Assembly (NCBI RefSeq): GCF_000006565.2
Contig: NC_031474.1
Location: 4,189,662-4,253,661, forward strand
DNA: 64,000 nt
Direction: 5' to 3'
Origin: Toxoplasma gondii ME49
Taxonomy: Eukaryota; Apicomplexa; Conoidasida; Eucoccidiorida; Sarcocystidae
Made by a program: the position numbers and the translations under genes. Positions 13,901 to 26,133 of the stretch are shown here, one piece after another. The notes under the pieces were generated by a model, which saw only the letters and a program-made list of their open reading frames with translations, was not told the origin of the DNA and did not search any database. How positions within the stretch are numbered: position 1 is the first letter of the stretch; every line of letters starts with the position of its first letter.

Positions 13901-16136
13901 GGCGACTGAGCATTTCACGACATCGGAGGTCGCGCCCATTCTTGGAGAAACGTCGGCTTAGACTGAATCTTTGAGACGCAGCGCCGAACGCTACTCTTAG
14001 AGCAGAGTCGACTGCGGTGGCGGAATCAGCGACCCTGAAGAACTCGGGAGCACAGTCGACAGGCCTTGGTCCCTCGTTGTCCTTTTTTCTCTGGGTGCAT
14101 GCTCTTCTCTGTTCCTTTCTAGCCAGTGTCAGAGGAAGCGAAACTCACAGAAAGGAAAACAAAGCAAGAGGAAAGTCTCTGTCGGTCGCCGTCGTCATCT
14201 GAGGCAAAGAGCCTCCGAGTGCTTGACGCACACACGGTTGCATGCACAAGTACGTAACTTCGGAAGTAGAGTATCTGTGTTGTGGCACTCGTAACAATGT
14301 GTGTTCATGAAGAACGAAGGACGCGGAAGCGAAGATGTATTTCGAACGGAGAGAGGAAAAGGTGGAAATGGTGGTGGGTCCGTGTATCTGCTGTTCTACG
14401 AGCTGCCTCCGGGACTGTCTGTACACCCCACGCGTCTCACGTTTGCGTACGGCAGAAGGATTCGTGCCTGAACAGAAGAATCAGTTCTTGACTTTCGACT
14501 AGGGAAGCCGCGATGCTGCTCGAGCCAAGGAGAGAAAAAAACGAAGCACCCAACTCGGGTGGAGGAGGGTGCGCGCCTCGTCACAAGAAATCCAAGTGCT
14601 TGAAAGAAAACGTTTCTTGCTCTTCATAAATATATGCATCTATAAACCTATAAACATATATATATATATATGTATATATTCAATCTTCTTCAGTGCCACA
14701 CATCTAGATAGATGCGTATATAATGCATGGGTCATCATCCTTTTGAGATAAAGGGTGCAAACATCCCCCGCTTGCCTGTGTCGATGCCGAGGACCTACCG
14801 TGTACGCCTTGTCCCGCAGAGGGAAGTCATTTTTTTGCGTCGGAATTCTTTAGTGGCTGGAAAGGTGTCACGACTGCTCACACATACTTCTATGCATATA
14901 CGTGTATGTAAAGATGGAAACGCTTATGTGCTCCCGTACATACACGCATGCTTCTTTCTCCATGGTGTGTGAGGCCGGTACTCTCGGTTACGCTGCTCGT
15001 GAGCGCCGTAAAACGCTGCATCTGCTTCCTTCGAAAGCCCTCGGGACGAGACAGAAAAGGAGAGAAAATCGAAGGCCAACATGAAAAGCGGGACCCGCTC
15101 TCAGTTCGCAAAATAGTCCGACGGACCTCTGCACACCCCAGACTGTGCCTCGCGAAAAAAACCTTCCTGCATCCTTCTGAAAGCTGTTCACGGCTGTCTC
15201 TGCAGGACACACAATGCCCCATAAAACCATGCATGTATTTCACATATACATATATATATATATATATGTTTGTGCGTGCATGTGTGTATAGGCCTGTATA
15301 TATGTGCATGTATACAGACATACATTCATATGCATATCTGTATTCATGTATGTATGTACGTATGTATGTAGGTGTGTAAACGCGGTTCTTCGCGAGACAC
15401 GCTAGCTGCGTGGATGATGCTTTCTTTCAAGTCGAGAACTGGGGAGGAGACTTGGGTTTCAGAAAGGCCTTTCTCAGAGTCAGGTTTTCGAAAGTTGATT
15501 CGTTGTCGAAAAGTTTGTCCGGGCGCCTCCAAAAGTTTTTCTTTGCGGGAAGCTCCCTCGGGGCTGCTCTTGGGGCTGGCAGAGCAAGCGGGGGCGCCTC
15601 GCGGGGTGCCGCGGGAGACGTCAAGGTGTAGATGGACGCCTGAGAGTCTGTCGCTCACGGCAGAGTTTCTTTCGGGGAGAGTTTGATTGCGTTTCGTTCG
15701 CGCTTTGGAGGCGAAGTCTTGTTCTCCTTCCTCAAAAGGAGTGGAGCTACATGCTCTTTTTCCAAGAAATCCTGACGAACGTCGCTGGCAGCTGAGTGGG
15801 TGCGCGAGCTGCATGTCGCACTGCGCGCCGGACGCGCGAGGCTTTCAGAACGCGGCGTCGGGCCTTTTTCGCGTCGTTTCTGCTCCTCTTCCCCGTTTTT
15901 CAATACGTAAATCTCCGCGTCTTGCCGCCAATTCTCCGTGCTTCGCGCGCCCTCTTCCCGCCCGCGCTTCTCTCGCAGCGAGAGATGCGACAGTTGACCG
16001 GAACGCGAGGATGCGAGGACGGGAGAGAAACAGCAGAGAACGCGCGAGGCTTCTTTCGCCGTCCACGGCCTTCGGAGTTCTTTTCCGGTCTCCGCACCGT
16101 CACTTTTTCAGGTGTATGTACACGTGAACGGGACAT
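6865..16136 (-). CDS. Unidentified large multi-exon protein
   Basis: A chain of minus-strand exons with canonical splice sites and mostly continuous phase: 12402-12566, 11949-12072, 11613-11729, 11152-11513, about 10471-10635, 9868-9924, 9114-9248, 7675-7782, and a terminal exon 6865-6993 ending in TAG. More 5' coding is visible at about 12930-13120, 13311-13416, 15370-15800 and 15910-16136. The last of these has ATG 16136 as its only in-frame ATG, so the start is tentative. Phases match exactly from 12566 to 11152 and from 9924 to 7675. The exon at 11152-11513 encodes a polyserine run and an acidic/basic helix. Later exons are leucine-rich helices ([36 protein letters not shown]), suggesting a helical-repeat C-terminus. 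I do not recognise the family. A DFG-like string in the 11949-12072 exon is not in kinase context. Confidence 0.68.
8086..8107. repeat. Short (TA)n tract
   Basis: A pure TA tract within an intron of the minus-strand gene, embedded in a broader AT-rich segment from about 8000 to 8160. Confidence 0.85.
9538..9758. repeat. Long TATACATA microsatellite, about 220 bp
   Basis: The longest simple repeat in the window. It is almost entirely TA with periodic TAC interruptions and sits in the intron between exons 9868-9924 and 9114-9248 of the minus-strand gene. Translations of this tract into alternating Ile/Tyr are artefacts. Confidence 0.95.
10928..10976. repeat. (TA)n microsatellite
   Basis: A TA tract with one AAC interruption, inside an intron of the minus-strand gene and followed by AT-rich sequence with CATGCATG steps. 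Confidence 0.9.
11375..11455 (-). repeat. GAA/GAG trinucleotide tract encoding polyserine
   Basis: A purine-rich tract on the plus strand that encodes a run of about twenty serines on the minus strand, inside exon 11152-11513. It is a low-complexity insertion within a coding exon, a common feature of coccidian proteins. Confidence 0.8.
13845..13856. promoter_or_regulatory. Dispersed palindrome GTGTATGTACAC
   Basis: An exact copy of the recurring 12-base palindrome, located in an intron of the minus-strand gene. Confidence 0.35.
16112..16123. promoter_or_regulatory. Dispersed palindrome GTGTATGTACAC near a divergent promoter
   Basis: An exact copy next to the proposed start of the minus-strand gene (ATG 16136) and about 620 bases upstream of the phosphatase start. 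If the minus-strand start is correct, this copy lies just inside its coding sequence. Confidence 0.35.
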
Positions 16137-16746
16137 GCAGTCGACGACTCTTCGCGGCGTTCGCGTCGTGTCGTCAAAGCTCCCCGTTTCGCCGTGAAGT
16201 GACTGGCTTCTCTGCCGTTTCCTCCCAGGTTCCCGGAGTTCGGACTTTGCGTCTTCCACGCGGTAAGCCTTTTCAACTCTCCGCCTCGTCGCTGCCAGGC
16301 AGGGGCGCCAAGAGCTCCGCGCGTTGCTCGGCTCCTGACACAGCTCGCCGAGGCCTTGGGGGTGGCGCCGGTCGGCTGAAGCGCCCTCGAGACTTTGCAG
16401 TGTTCACTCCTTTCGCCTTTCTTCTCTCAGCCTCCCTGTGTCTGTTCCGTCGGCGCGGAACCTGGCCGCCGAGCTGAGGCAGCGAGACTTCTTCCGAGTC
16501 GACCGCTCTCTCTTCTTCAGGAGTCTCTTTTGCCAATCCTTCCTTCTTCCCCGACTCTTCCCGCGCTTCTCTCCCCTCTTTCTCTCCTATCTTTCTCTCC
16601 TCTCTTTCTCTCTTCTCTTTCTTCTCTTTTCTGCTTCTTCGCGCCCGTTGGAAGCTCCCTTTCTGCCGACTGTTGTTCGTGCGTCGCCTCTTTGCTGCCC
16701 CTCTTCCTGTCTCTTCTCCCTCATCTTCGCGTCCTTCCTCCGCGAG
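16137..16746. promoter_or_regulatory. Divergent intergenic/promoter region
   Basis: About 600 bases between the putative start of the large minus-strand gene and the phosphatase start. It contains long pyrimidine tracts (16500-16720) typical of 5' UTR sequence near coccidian starts. No TATA-like element is evident. Part of it may be 5' coding of the minus-strand gene, because that frame stays open upstream without an ATG. Confidence 0.4.
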
Positions 16747-18384
16747 ATGGGTGCATGCAAGAGCAAGGCAGCGAAGCCGACTCGCGATGAGGCGGAGGCT
16801 TTGCGCGGGGGGAGAGGAGCGGAGCCCCAGGAACTCTCCGCCTCCCCGCAGAAGAGCGACGCGCCTGTCGACAGCGAGACGCCGCCAACTGGCGAGGCAA
16901 AACAACTCCCTCTGAAGGCTGCAAAGGCGACACAGCGCGACAGTTGCTGCTCGACCTCCTTCTCCTCTTCCTCGGGGGCACCGACTGCGGACGGCGAGAC
17001 TGGTGAACGAGGGAAGGCAGGACCTGTGGACGCGCCAGGTTCGCCAGGTGTCGAGACAGTCGGCGACCTCCGCCGACGGCGCCTGACGGTCTTGAGAGCC
17101 CCAGAGGAGAAGACGGAGGAAGCCGATTCGGCCGCAGGTCCGCAGCACGCGTCGCTCGCCGACCGCTTCAAACGCCCTGTGGAAGTCGCCGCGCGTCTCG
17201 CGGCCTCGCGGTCGACCATCAGCCAGCGCGTGGACGCCATCCCCGGTGCCGGCGGTGCGCGTACACCTGGGCAGTCAGTGAACGGCGCAGGACTCGTGGA
17301 GCGACGCGAGGAGGCCGTCTCTCTCTCGACGCTTGTGCGCCAAGGATCTTTCTCCCGGAGTCTCCACTCGTCGCCTCCAGCCTCCGTCGACGGCCGGCTC
17401 TCCCTCCGAGAAGACGAGGAAAGGGGAGAGCGAGTCGACCGAGGCGAGGGCGCAGAGAAAGGCGAGAGGAAGGGGCGAGGTTCGGAGACAGAGAACGAGG
17501 CCGAGTTGATTCAGCAGATTCGTCGCGAGAAGTCGCTGCCGGTGGCTGTCGAGGAAGACGACCCAATCGCTGCGAAGGCTCTCAGCTTCAGCCGCGAGCA
17601 GCCGCCGTCTGTAGTGACACCCAGTGAGGCGGACGATGCGAGCCTCTTGAGTGGGCTGGGAGCGACGACGCGTTCAGACGCGGAGGCGAGAAAACTGCTC
17701 GTGCCTTGCGCCAGAGGCTCGTTGCCTGTCTCGCGAGACACCCTATGGAAACACCCGGAAGTCCTCACCGCCAGTCTCTTCCTCGACCTCTTCACGCCCC
17801 CGCAGGCCGCGCCCTCGTGCTGCTTCCTCGGCGCAGCCGCCCACTGCCGTCAAGAAAGCTTCGACGACAAAGTCGAAGACCGTGCGGTACGCGAGTCTTA
17901 GCCGCGGGAGAGAGAGAACTGCAGCTTCTCCGGCTGCAGAGACCTTCCAGATCTGTCTCGCAGCAAAGGGGAGAACCATGGAAAACAATAAGAAGAAACG
18001 CCTGAACAGTGGAAGAAGTAGAAAGCGAGCAGGAGACACAAACGATGAGGTGAAAGAGACGGCGCCTCCGGAAGGACAGAAGAAACAACTGCTGACAAGG
18101 GAGAGGAAGACTCACTAACGCGTTTGACTTTCTTTTTTTTCCTCGAAGTCGCGCTCTGTGCCTCGTGTTTCTCTGTGGGACTCTCGCCCTCCCCACTCTT
18201 CATGTCCTGCTATAGCTTAACCTCGTTTCCTCGCCGCTACGAAGGCTGCGATGCAAGGATGCATGGAGACACTTAGCTCCCGAAATTCGTGATGGGGCGA
18301 CTGCTTGGACTCACTCGATGACTTCTCCATCATTGCAGGCCGTGCTGGTCCTCAGGCAGGTCATGCGCATACATACATGCATAC

Positions 18385-18426
<42 letters not shown>

Positions 18427-20662
18427 GTTTTTACATATACGTGTGTGTCTGTATGGACGTAAGTATATGTCTGTGTAGGGTACTTTTTAGGCGAAGATGC
18501 GTAAAATGGATGTGCGGAGAGCGACGTGACAGAAAAGGAAAAAGACGCGCATGTGACTGTCTGCCGATAGCCACTTGAGGCCATGGGTTCGTTGCGTGCT
18601 AGGAAAAAGACAGCTTCAGGCGCGAGTTTCTTCCAGCTGTGTGCAGATACGACGACGCCTACGAGTCCTGGCGTAGATCTCGCGTCTCTGTGTTGCTACC
18701 GGACCCAACTTCTCTGCCGTTAATCACGATCAGATAGATGCTGAAAAACGAGCAGCCTCTCCTTCGAGATCTGCGTCGTCTGTTTTCTCTCTTCTCTCGG
18801 CATCTGTGCCGACGCGTCGACCTTGTCCGTCGACATGTGCAGTCTCCCTTCTTCTCCGTCGATGTGTCTCCTCTTTTGCGTTCGCCTTTCTCGCGAGCTG
18901 GGTTGTCGCGGTTTGCTTTTTTCTCTGGACATCTGCAGCGTCTCTGCTTGTGTCTGCGGCGTTCCTGGCAGGTTCGCCCGCCGGGATCGAGCGTGGAGAA
19001 CGTGATGAGATCTCTGGGGTTCGGCTTCGCATGCAAGAAGGGACTGAAGCCAGACAGTCCGAACCAAGACGACTTCGCGGCTCTCTGCTGCAGCGCCTTC
19101 CGCCTCTTCGGCGTCTTCGATGGGCATGGGCCGAGCGGGCATGACGTGAGTGGCTACGTCCACCGCATGCTCTTCGCGCTGCTGCTCACGGACGAGAGCT
19201 TGAACCGGAATCCGCAGCTGGCCCTCCGGAACGCGTTCGTTGCCGTAGGTGTGGCGAAGACCGAAAGAAAAAGAAAACGAGGGAGGCAAGCCGGCAATGG
19301 AGAGCGAAGTGGAGAGATCGGAACAGAGCTCCGGAGGAAAAAGAATGGCAAAGAAGGAAGACGCTGTCGCGACTCTCACGCGTCAAAGCTGTCGACAAAG
19401 GGGGGGTGGCGTCTGCTTCTCGGGAGGAAGAAAGAGAGGAAACGAAACACACGTTCCGAGGAGGCGCCGCAGGCTTGGGGTCTATCTAAAGAGATCTCTG
19501 ACTCTGTGTCTAGCCAGAGGTGCGTCGTTGTGTCTCGAAAGGCGTCTTCTCTCTGCGCGGCCTGTGCATCGTTTCCGGGTGGAGAGCGTCCAGAGGCATC
19601 GGGAGAGTCTTGAACTTCGAGAAAGGTTCTCTTCTGAGTGCTTCGTCCTCGTGAAACGCGTTTCCTTGTACCCGAGAGTGAAACAGATACGCAAGAAGTC
19701 TGTGAGTTGCGTCGCCCCAGCCCAAGGAGGCTTGAGCGGCGATTCTCTCTGTTCTCGACACTGTTTCGCGAGAGCGACGCAGATACGCAAGGTCTTCCAG
19801 TTCCCCCCCCCCCCCCGTCGTCGAGCCGCGCCGGTGGCACATCTCGAGTGTGTCTGTCTGTCTCTGCTCCTCGCTCGGAGGCGCGGCGAGTCTCGCGGCG
19901 CCTTCCATCGTGTGCTGGTCTTCCGTCAGCCGTCGAAACTGAGAAAGAGCGCGCTGCTGCAGGTGGTGTGTCTGCCGCTCTTCAGACCGCAGCCGTTCAC
20001 AAACGTTGGGGGTTATGTAAGGAGACAGGAACCGCTTCCTGGATGTGTGCAAGAGACGCTGTCTCTGTTCTCCTCTTTCTGCGAAGTTCCGTTTCTCTGT
20101 GGACTTCTTCTTTCTCGCCTCTGCACTTCCCCCTTTCCTGCAGCGGCCCGGCACTCCCGGACTTTTTCCTTCCTCTCACGCGCCGTCTGTTCTCTCCAAA
20201 TGCCGCCTCGCTCTTGCCCGCAGACTCACCAAAGTGTACTGGCGTACGCAGCGCATACGGAGCGCTTCGACTGTTCGCTGAGTGGGTCGACTGCCTCGGT
20301 GGTGTTGCAGACGCAGAGGAGGCTCTTCGTCGCACATGTTGGAGACTCGCGAGCGGTTCTAGCGAGGCAGCGAAGAGACGGAGTTGTTGCAGAGACACTC
20401 ACCGTCGACCACAAACCCACGATTCCGGCGGAGCGCGCAAGAATCGAGGCCGCAGGTCAGGCGATTTCTTCCGCGTAAAAGCATCCAAAAAGACGTTCTG
20501 GACCCACCAGTCCGTCAGAGAGGTCGAGCCATCTCTCGCCGGCGCCACTTTGGGCGAGACGCGTTCGGGGTCGAATTGACTCTCCACACAGTGTGCCGCT
20601 CACTGAACGCGAAACAGCGACACTCGTCTGTACACGAAGCCGCATATATCTATATATATATG

Positions 20663-20694
<32 letters not shown>

Positions 20695-22793
20695 TATATG
20701 CGTCACTGAAAGCCCACAAATACGTCAGGATACATGCAGAGAGATATGGATAGCTCTAGATAGAGATACATCTAGGTATAGAGATCGATATGGATAGAAA
20801 AGTCGATACGTAGGTGTGTCCTGTGTTGTTGTTTGAGCTTCAGGACGAAGCAAAGGCTGTTCGGTTTGTGCTGTTCTTCTCAGGCGGCGAACTGAAACGC
20901 CTCGAGTGCGACATTCCCTACCGCGTTTTTCTCAAAGGTCGTCTGTACCCTGGCTTGGCGATGAGTCGCGCGCTCGGCGACGCCATCGCCAGTCACGCGG
21001 GAGTCAGCTGCGAGCCAGACCTCTCCACTGTCAGTCTCGACAGTTCCCAAAGAGCGTCGAGGACACACAGTGCAAGTGTCTAAATCCTAAAATGCATATC
21101 TCCATTTGTAGACGTACTCATGCACACATACTGATTCGTAGATGCGTTCGTAGATGTCTTTATATGCATTCACATGTTCATACATATAGCACTTGCCTGT
21201 CTATCTCTGTGTACGTAGAGGCTTGTTCGTGTACCCTTATCTATGCAAACGTGTATACATGCATGCAAATATGTATATATATATATATATATATGCGTGT
21301 ATGTAGATGCGTGTATACGTGTATTATATCTGTTTCTATAGATTCACATGCATGTATATATATATATATATATATAAATATACTTATATAGATATAGATA
21401 GATTCACGTGCGTGTATTCTGTAGTTACTCGTACGTTTGTAATGAAGCAGAGTTGTGGATACTGAAGGATGGTGGAAGTTGTCCGTGCGTTGTGAAGGAC
21501 TTTTTTCTGTTGAAAGAAGGTTCGTTTTTCTTATGTGTGTAGCGTCGCGAGTCGTTTGCTTTGTACGGGGTCGGGAGTCGTGTCGAAGGACTCATGTTCG
21601 ACAGGCAGATTCAGTGAACGTTTCAGCCAAGAGTGACCGAAGCTTCCCCGCATTTTTTCGCGTAGGCAGAGAACACTACGTGGCGTTCGTTTGGGTATAA
21701 GACGTTTTTTTCCAAATGTCCTGTTTTTCTCTCAGGTGGAACTTGACCGCAGCTGTCTCTTCGTCATCATCGCCAGCGACGGCGTCTGGGAGTTCATCAG
21801 CAATCAGGAAGCAGTGAATATTGTGAATGAAGTAAGTGCGAAAAAGACGCGTTCTGTTCAGTGTTCATGTCAAGGAACAGTCTACCAAAGCATACGGGGA
21901 AGCCCGTCCTGTTCTTTTTCGTCTTCTTCCGTTCTTTCTCGTTCTCGTCCTCCTGTGCCAATCCTCTTCTTCCCTTTCTTCCCCTCCTATCTCGTTGTCT
22001 CCTTTTCAGGTCATTCTTGCTGCACTGAGCTTCCGTGTGCTGTCTGGTCTGTCGCATCTGTCTTCCTCTTCATCTGTTGTTCTCAGGCTCTTCCGTGGCT
22101 GTGGCTGTCTTTACACCTCGGGGTGCCCTCCTTCCGACTGTCAGACGCCTTTTTGTGCTTTTCTCTGCAGGCAATGGGGTCCGAGCGAAAGGTGCGCGCG
22201 AAGGCGGCGGCGGAGCGTCTCGCCCTGGAGGCCTTCAAGCGCTGGGTCGAGGAAGAGGGGAATGTGGTGGACGATGTGAGTTGTAGCAATGACCACAGAC
22301 TCGAAAAGAGAGCCCGGCGGAGCGGAAACGCTTGGGATGCCTGCTCCCGTCTTTTTATTCTTCTAGTCTCCCCGTGTCGGTATCTGTAGGAACAGATAAA
22401 GAATGGCTGCGTGCCGAAGTGTACATACACCTCAAGCAATCGGTGCTTTGTCACAACTTACGCATTTCTATGCATGCATGCAGACAGTGTGCGAGTTGAT
22501 GCGTGCATTCGCGTAGGTGTTTCCGGTCTCTCCAGGTGGCTCTCATGCTCTTCCGTTGCTGACCACGGGTGAAACGTGGGTCGTCGACAACTTACTTGGC
22601 AGAAAAAGGACGGTGGATATTGTGCGATGGGAACAAATATGGAAATATTTTTTCCCTGGCTCTTCCGCGGCTCGGCACTGACAGGACACGCGTTTACCTG
22701 GAAGGTGGCTGCTCTCTCATCCTGTCACTCGCTCGTTCTCCACTCTTTTGTGTTTTTGTACAGATCACCTGTCAAATCATTTGCCTCCGTTGA
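16747..22793 (+). CDS. PPM/PP2C-family serine/threonine phosphatase, N-terminally acylated type
   Basis: Seven exons in perfect phase: 16747-17886, 18972-19244, 20224-20455, 20884-21029, 21736-21831, 22171-22275 and 22764-22793, giving 673 aa. The N-terminus MGACKSK has Gly2 for N-myristoylation and Cys4 for palmitoylation, so membrane attachment is predicted. Residues 1-380 are a disordered Ser/Glu/Arg extension. The catalytic domain carries the expected PP2C motifs in order: PNQDDF, GVFDGHG, GSTAS, HVGDSRAV, the MSRALGD loop, IIASDGVWEFISNQEA, and a terminal DDITCQIICL strand. The metal-binding aspartates (in DGHG, SDG and the final DD) are present, so it should be an active Mn/Mg-dependent phosphatase. 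Coccidia encode many PPMs. A plasma-membrane PPM such as Toxoplasma PPM5C is a possible counterpart, but I cannot confirm orthology. Confidence 0.94.
18383..18424. repeat. (TA)n microsatellite
   Basis: A pure TA tract in intron 1 of the phosphatase gene. Confidence 0.9.
20641..20702. repeat. (TA)n microsatellite
   Basis: A TA-rich tract with TATG interruptions in intron 3 of the phosphatase gene, followed by imperfect GATA/TAGA repeats to about 20800. Confidence 0.9.
21275..21403. repeat. Two TA tracts flanking an AT-rich segment
   Basis: TA tracts near 21275-21295 and 21355-21376, separated by GTGTATA-type repeats, in intron 4 of the phosphatase gene. Confidence 0.85.
22419..22430. promoter_or_regulatory. 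Dispersed palindrome GTGTACATACAC
   Basis: The reverse complement of GTGTATGTACAC, in the last intron of the phosphatase gene. Confidence 0.35.
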
Positions 22794-25700
22794 GACCGCG
22801 CCTCGAGTTGCCCACCTATAAGCCGACTCCGCCCGGACCGCGAATGTGGTTCCTCTTCCACGCCTCCCCGAGGCTTTTCTGGAGCAGGAGTTTCTCTGCG
22901 TCGCGTTCGTTGGGTTCCGCGTTCGTCGCGTACCTCTGTCTGGGGCTCCAACGTTTCGCAGCAGCTCTAAAAGCGAGGAACAGATCCCCTTGCCTCTTTG
23001 CGAATGTGGCAACCGAGAAAACCAAGTCCGTCTCATGCAACAGCTCACGGCGACGCGCGGCGTGGTGTCGAAAGTGTTTCGCTTCGCTCGTCTACGCCTG
23101 TCTCTGCTTCCGGGGGCGCGGATAGGCGACGGGGGATTGAAAGAGACGGACCAGGACGTCGCCAGCGTTGCGGTCTGTGTCGATTCCAATTTTCGTTGTC
23201 GAACCGTCTCGACTTTCACTCGCAGCTGGAGTCCATGGACCCGGATGGAGAGCGCGCCGAGGAGTTCCTCGGCTAGACGGTGCGCACGTTACCATTATAG
23301 GTCCCGCCTCCTGCCTGGTTCATTTTGTCAGACAGGAAGGCACTTTGACTAGCAGGAAGATGTTCTTCGTACCATGCCGTTCTGTTTTTGCGCGGCCTTC
23401 AGTCTCTCTGCATACACTCTCACCTGAGAAGAGTCCATTGAAGAGGGCGGGCATCCACGCGGCGCTCGCTAAAGTGGATATTTCGTGGGCGCCTTGGTGT
23501 ATGTACACCTGGCCCGCGCAAGAAGCGTTTTTTCGTAGCAAGCTCTGAGGGATGCGTACGAAATGCAGCGATACATCTTCAGTTTTATCAGGTTACCGTA
23601 CCAGTTCGTTACCAAAGAAACAAGAGGCCAGAGCGCCGCTCCCGGACGGACTGGGGAAACCCGCAGGCACCGGCGTTCTGGTGCAATTGCCTGGAGCGCC
23701 TCCCGTAACAGTGCCGAGGAGAAACTTTGTGGCCGTCGATCCCACACTTTTGTGGGTTTCCACGGGTATATGAAGGCCTGTCGGGGTATATATTTGTCTG
23801 TGTACCTACTGGAACTGCCGCAGTCGGTGTGCCCTCAAAACAAGTTGAGATGTGTCGTGTCTGAAATTCAGAGCGGCACTTTGCCACCGCATCACAGGAG
23901 AGCTGGTTGAAACTGCGGGCGGGAACCGGTGTGATTTTGCCTACACTTAAGTTTTCGTGTCGTTCTGAAGAAAACTCGTCCGTGGTCGATCGAGCTGTCG
24001 ACCAGAAGAAGAGGGGAGATTTTGCGTCAGCGGTCGTACATCCGTGGCGCGTTGCTTCAGGGTGGAAATCCGTTTCCGGTACAAAAGCGACAGAGAGCTG
24101 CCAAAGCGTGCTCGGTTGTTTCATGTTGGGTGGGGAGGAAACGAAGCAGTCGTGTAGGCGCGACAGTTTATATTGCGATGTGCGACGAAGGAAAGGGCGT
24201 CGCTCGCATGAAAACAAGAAACGCGTGCTGTGGAGAGGAGGAAGCAAAAATTCCACGCGTGGATGGCGCTCTCGTATGTGAGGGGAGCTCGGTATTTGTA
24301 CATTTCTCCTTGTACCGAAAACAGTGGAAAACCACTTTTTGAGACACCAAAACCTCGACGGATGGAGGCACACGATGCGTGTGTATCACCACGCGAAAAC
24401 CTCAAAAACTGTACGTTTCTGTTTCTCAAACCGGTTTCCGGCCGTCAATACGCCATCGCGCTCACGGGCGGCGTTGCCCCTTCTGCACCAGCTTCTCTTG
24501 AACAACGCCAAGAGGCGCGAGTTTTCGGTGTAACACTAGCAGGCCGAGTCACAGTCTGAGGCACAGAACTGCAACTGTGATCCGGAATGTCGAGGGTCAT
24601 ACCACCGGTTTCGCGGTGGTTCCTTACGACATCGCATGTTCTCACATCTGTTTCTGTCCTTTTTACAGGCGTCTGTGACAACAAGGCAGCAGCAGAACGT
24701 ATTTCATATGTGTAGAAAACTCCTAAACACTCGAGTTCCTTTGAGGGCTAGTCTAGCCAGAACAGGCGACACTCACGTCTGGAACAGATGCGAGCAGCCG
24801 CTTAACGATTCCCCGAATCGCAACAAACCAGTGGCGGAGAAATGCAACGTGTCAGCGAACAAAGAAGGGTGGAACCCTTTGTTTGACGGATGCTCATGGC
24901 ATACGCCAGCAATACACAGGAGTGTCCGGGCCACTGGGCGTTACGTTGTGCTTTGTGCCTCGTAGGTTCTCGTCTAGCAAAAATTCGTGGCAGCAGCTCG
25001 ACCCATTGCAGTTGCTTGAAGCTTTGAGACAGACTGTGTACCTGTTCAGAAGCAGAATAATGATGCATGTATGCGTTGATTTTCTGCAAATGCAACAGAG
25101 GCAATCAAGTCAATTTACCGGACCAGGGCAACCATTGGAAGATGCAGAATATGAGCTGGTAGTGAATACTCGGTACGACCTGCCACTGAAGTGAAAATAT
25201 GGTTTCCAGGACCTGCCCTGCAAGCTACGAATACTGAGTATGAACAGCTGTGTCCATGCGAAACGAACCGAACGTTCGCCGCCTGTGACGGTAACACTGA
25301 GTCGTAAGCGAGGTAACACATGACCGTCTGCGTCCCTCAGAATTCTGCAGGAGCCGTGTACTGTTGAGACCTGTGATTTGAACGACAAACTGTCGATGTT
25401 ACTTCGCCAACGCGTACACAATTGCCTGCGTTCAGAGGCCAATGGCAGTGTCAGCGAACAACAGGGTCGCTGTTGTTGAATGCAGGAAGGATTTTCCGCT
25501 TGAAACCAGCAGCTAACCAGGCGTGGAAGGTAGAAAGGAGCCCGTGTTTCCCGGCATTTCCACGAGAAGTGGGACGGGCTAGCGCTCGCAGTTGTTAAAG
25601 TGTTGTGGAGGCCCTTTAGCGCGGCAACGAGGCCGCTCGCTGGTCCCGGAACTCGCCTGTTCGAGCGATTGGATATCCCGAGGCCGGCGGAATTTGACAA

Positions 25701-26133
25701 ATTCTACCGCGAAACAGCTCATCCACGTCCGCGATGGTTACCTTCGTCGCAGTGTCACCTGGTGACCATTCGGGATGAGCACCTGCTACTGGAAGGCACA
25801 CTGATCATTCACTTCTTCCTTTCTTCCTTTTGCCCTTTTCCAAGTTTTACTTCCCCAAGATCTCTACGACGAGAAATTCCACCACTGTCCGGCTTTGAGA
25901 AGTCCAGCTTATTGTCGCGTCTTCGAAAAGTGAGGATTGTCTTCGAGACGAAAACTCTTGTTTGGGCATTTCGCAATTCGAAGTCAACAACGCGCTCTGC
26001 AGAAGCTGTGTGGCAGCACAGCTCGTTCTCTCTGTGGAAGCCTGCTGGCAACGCCGCAAGCACAACGATGCAAACTCACTTGCTTCCTCGATCTCATCTG
26101 CGTGACCTGCTTTCAGACCCTTTCATCGCCAAA
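22794..26133. other. Intergenic region with no supported gene
   Basis: The first part probably carries the phosphatase 3' UTR. Open frames of up to about 250 codons occur (for example on the minus strand at 23609-24373 and 25110-25700), but they lack recognisable domains, splice-linked partners or a plausible start context. A GTGTATGTACAC palindrome lies at 23497-23508. The last few hundred bases should hold the promoter of the small secreted gene at 26134. Confidence 0.5.
23497..23508. promoter_or_regulatory. Dispersed palindrome, extended form GGTGTATGTACACC
   Basis: A copy of the recurring motif whose palindrome extends by one more base pair on each side. It lies in intergenic DNA. Confidence 0.4.

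Noticed and set aside
16273..17240. Long minus-strand open frames opposite the phosphatase first exon
   Set aside because: They mirror GC-rich coding sequence. The plus-strand frame carries the conserved start and joins the PP2C exons in phase.
23609..24373. 254-codon minus-strand open frame in the intergenic region
   Set aside because: Irregular composition, no recognisable motif, no splice continuation.
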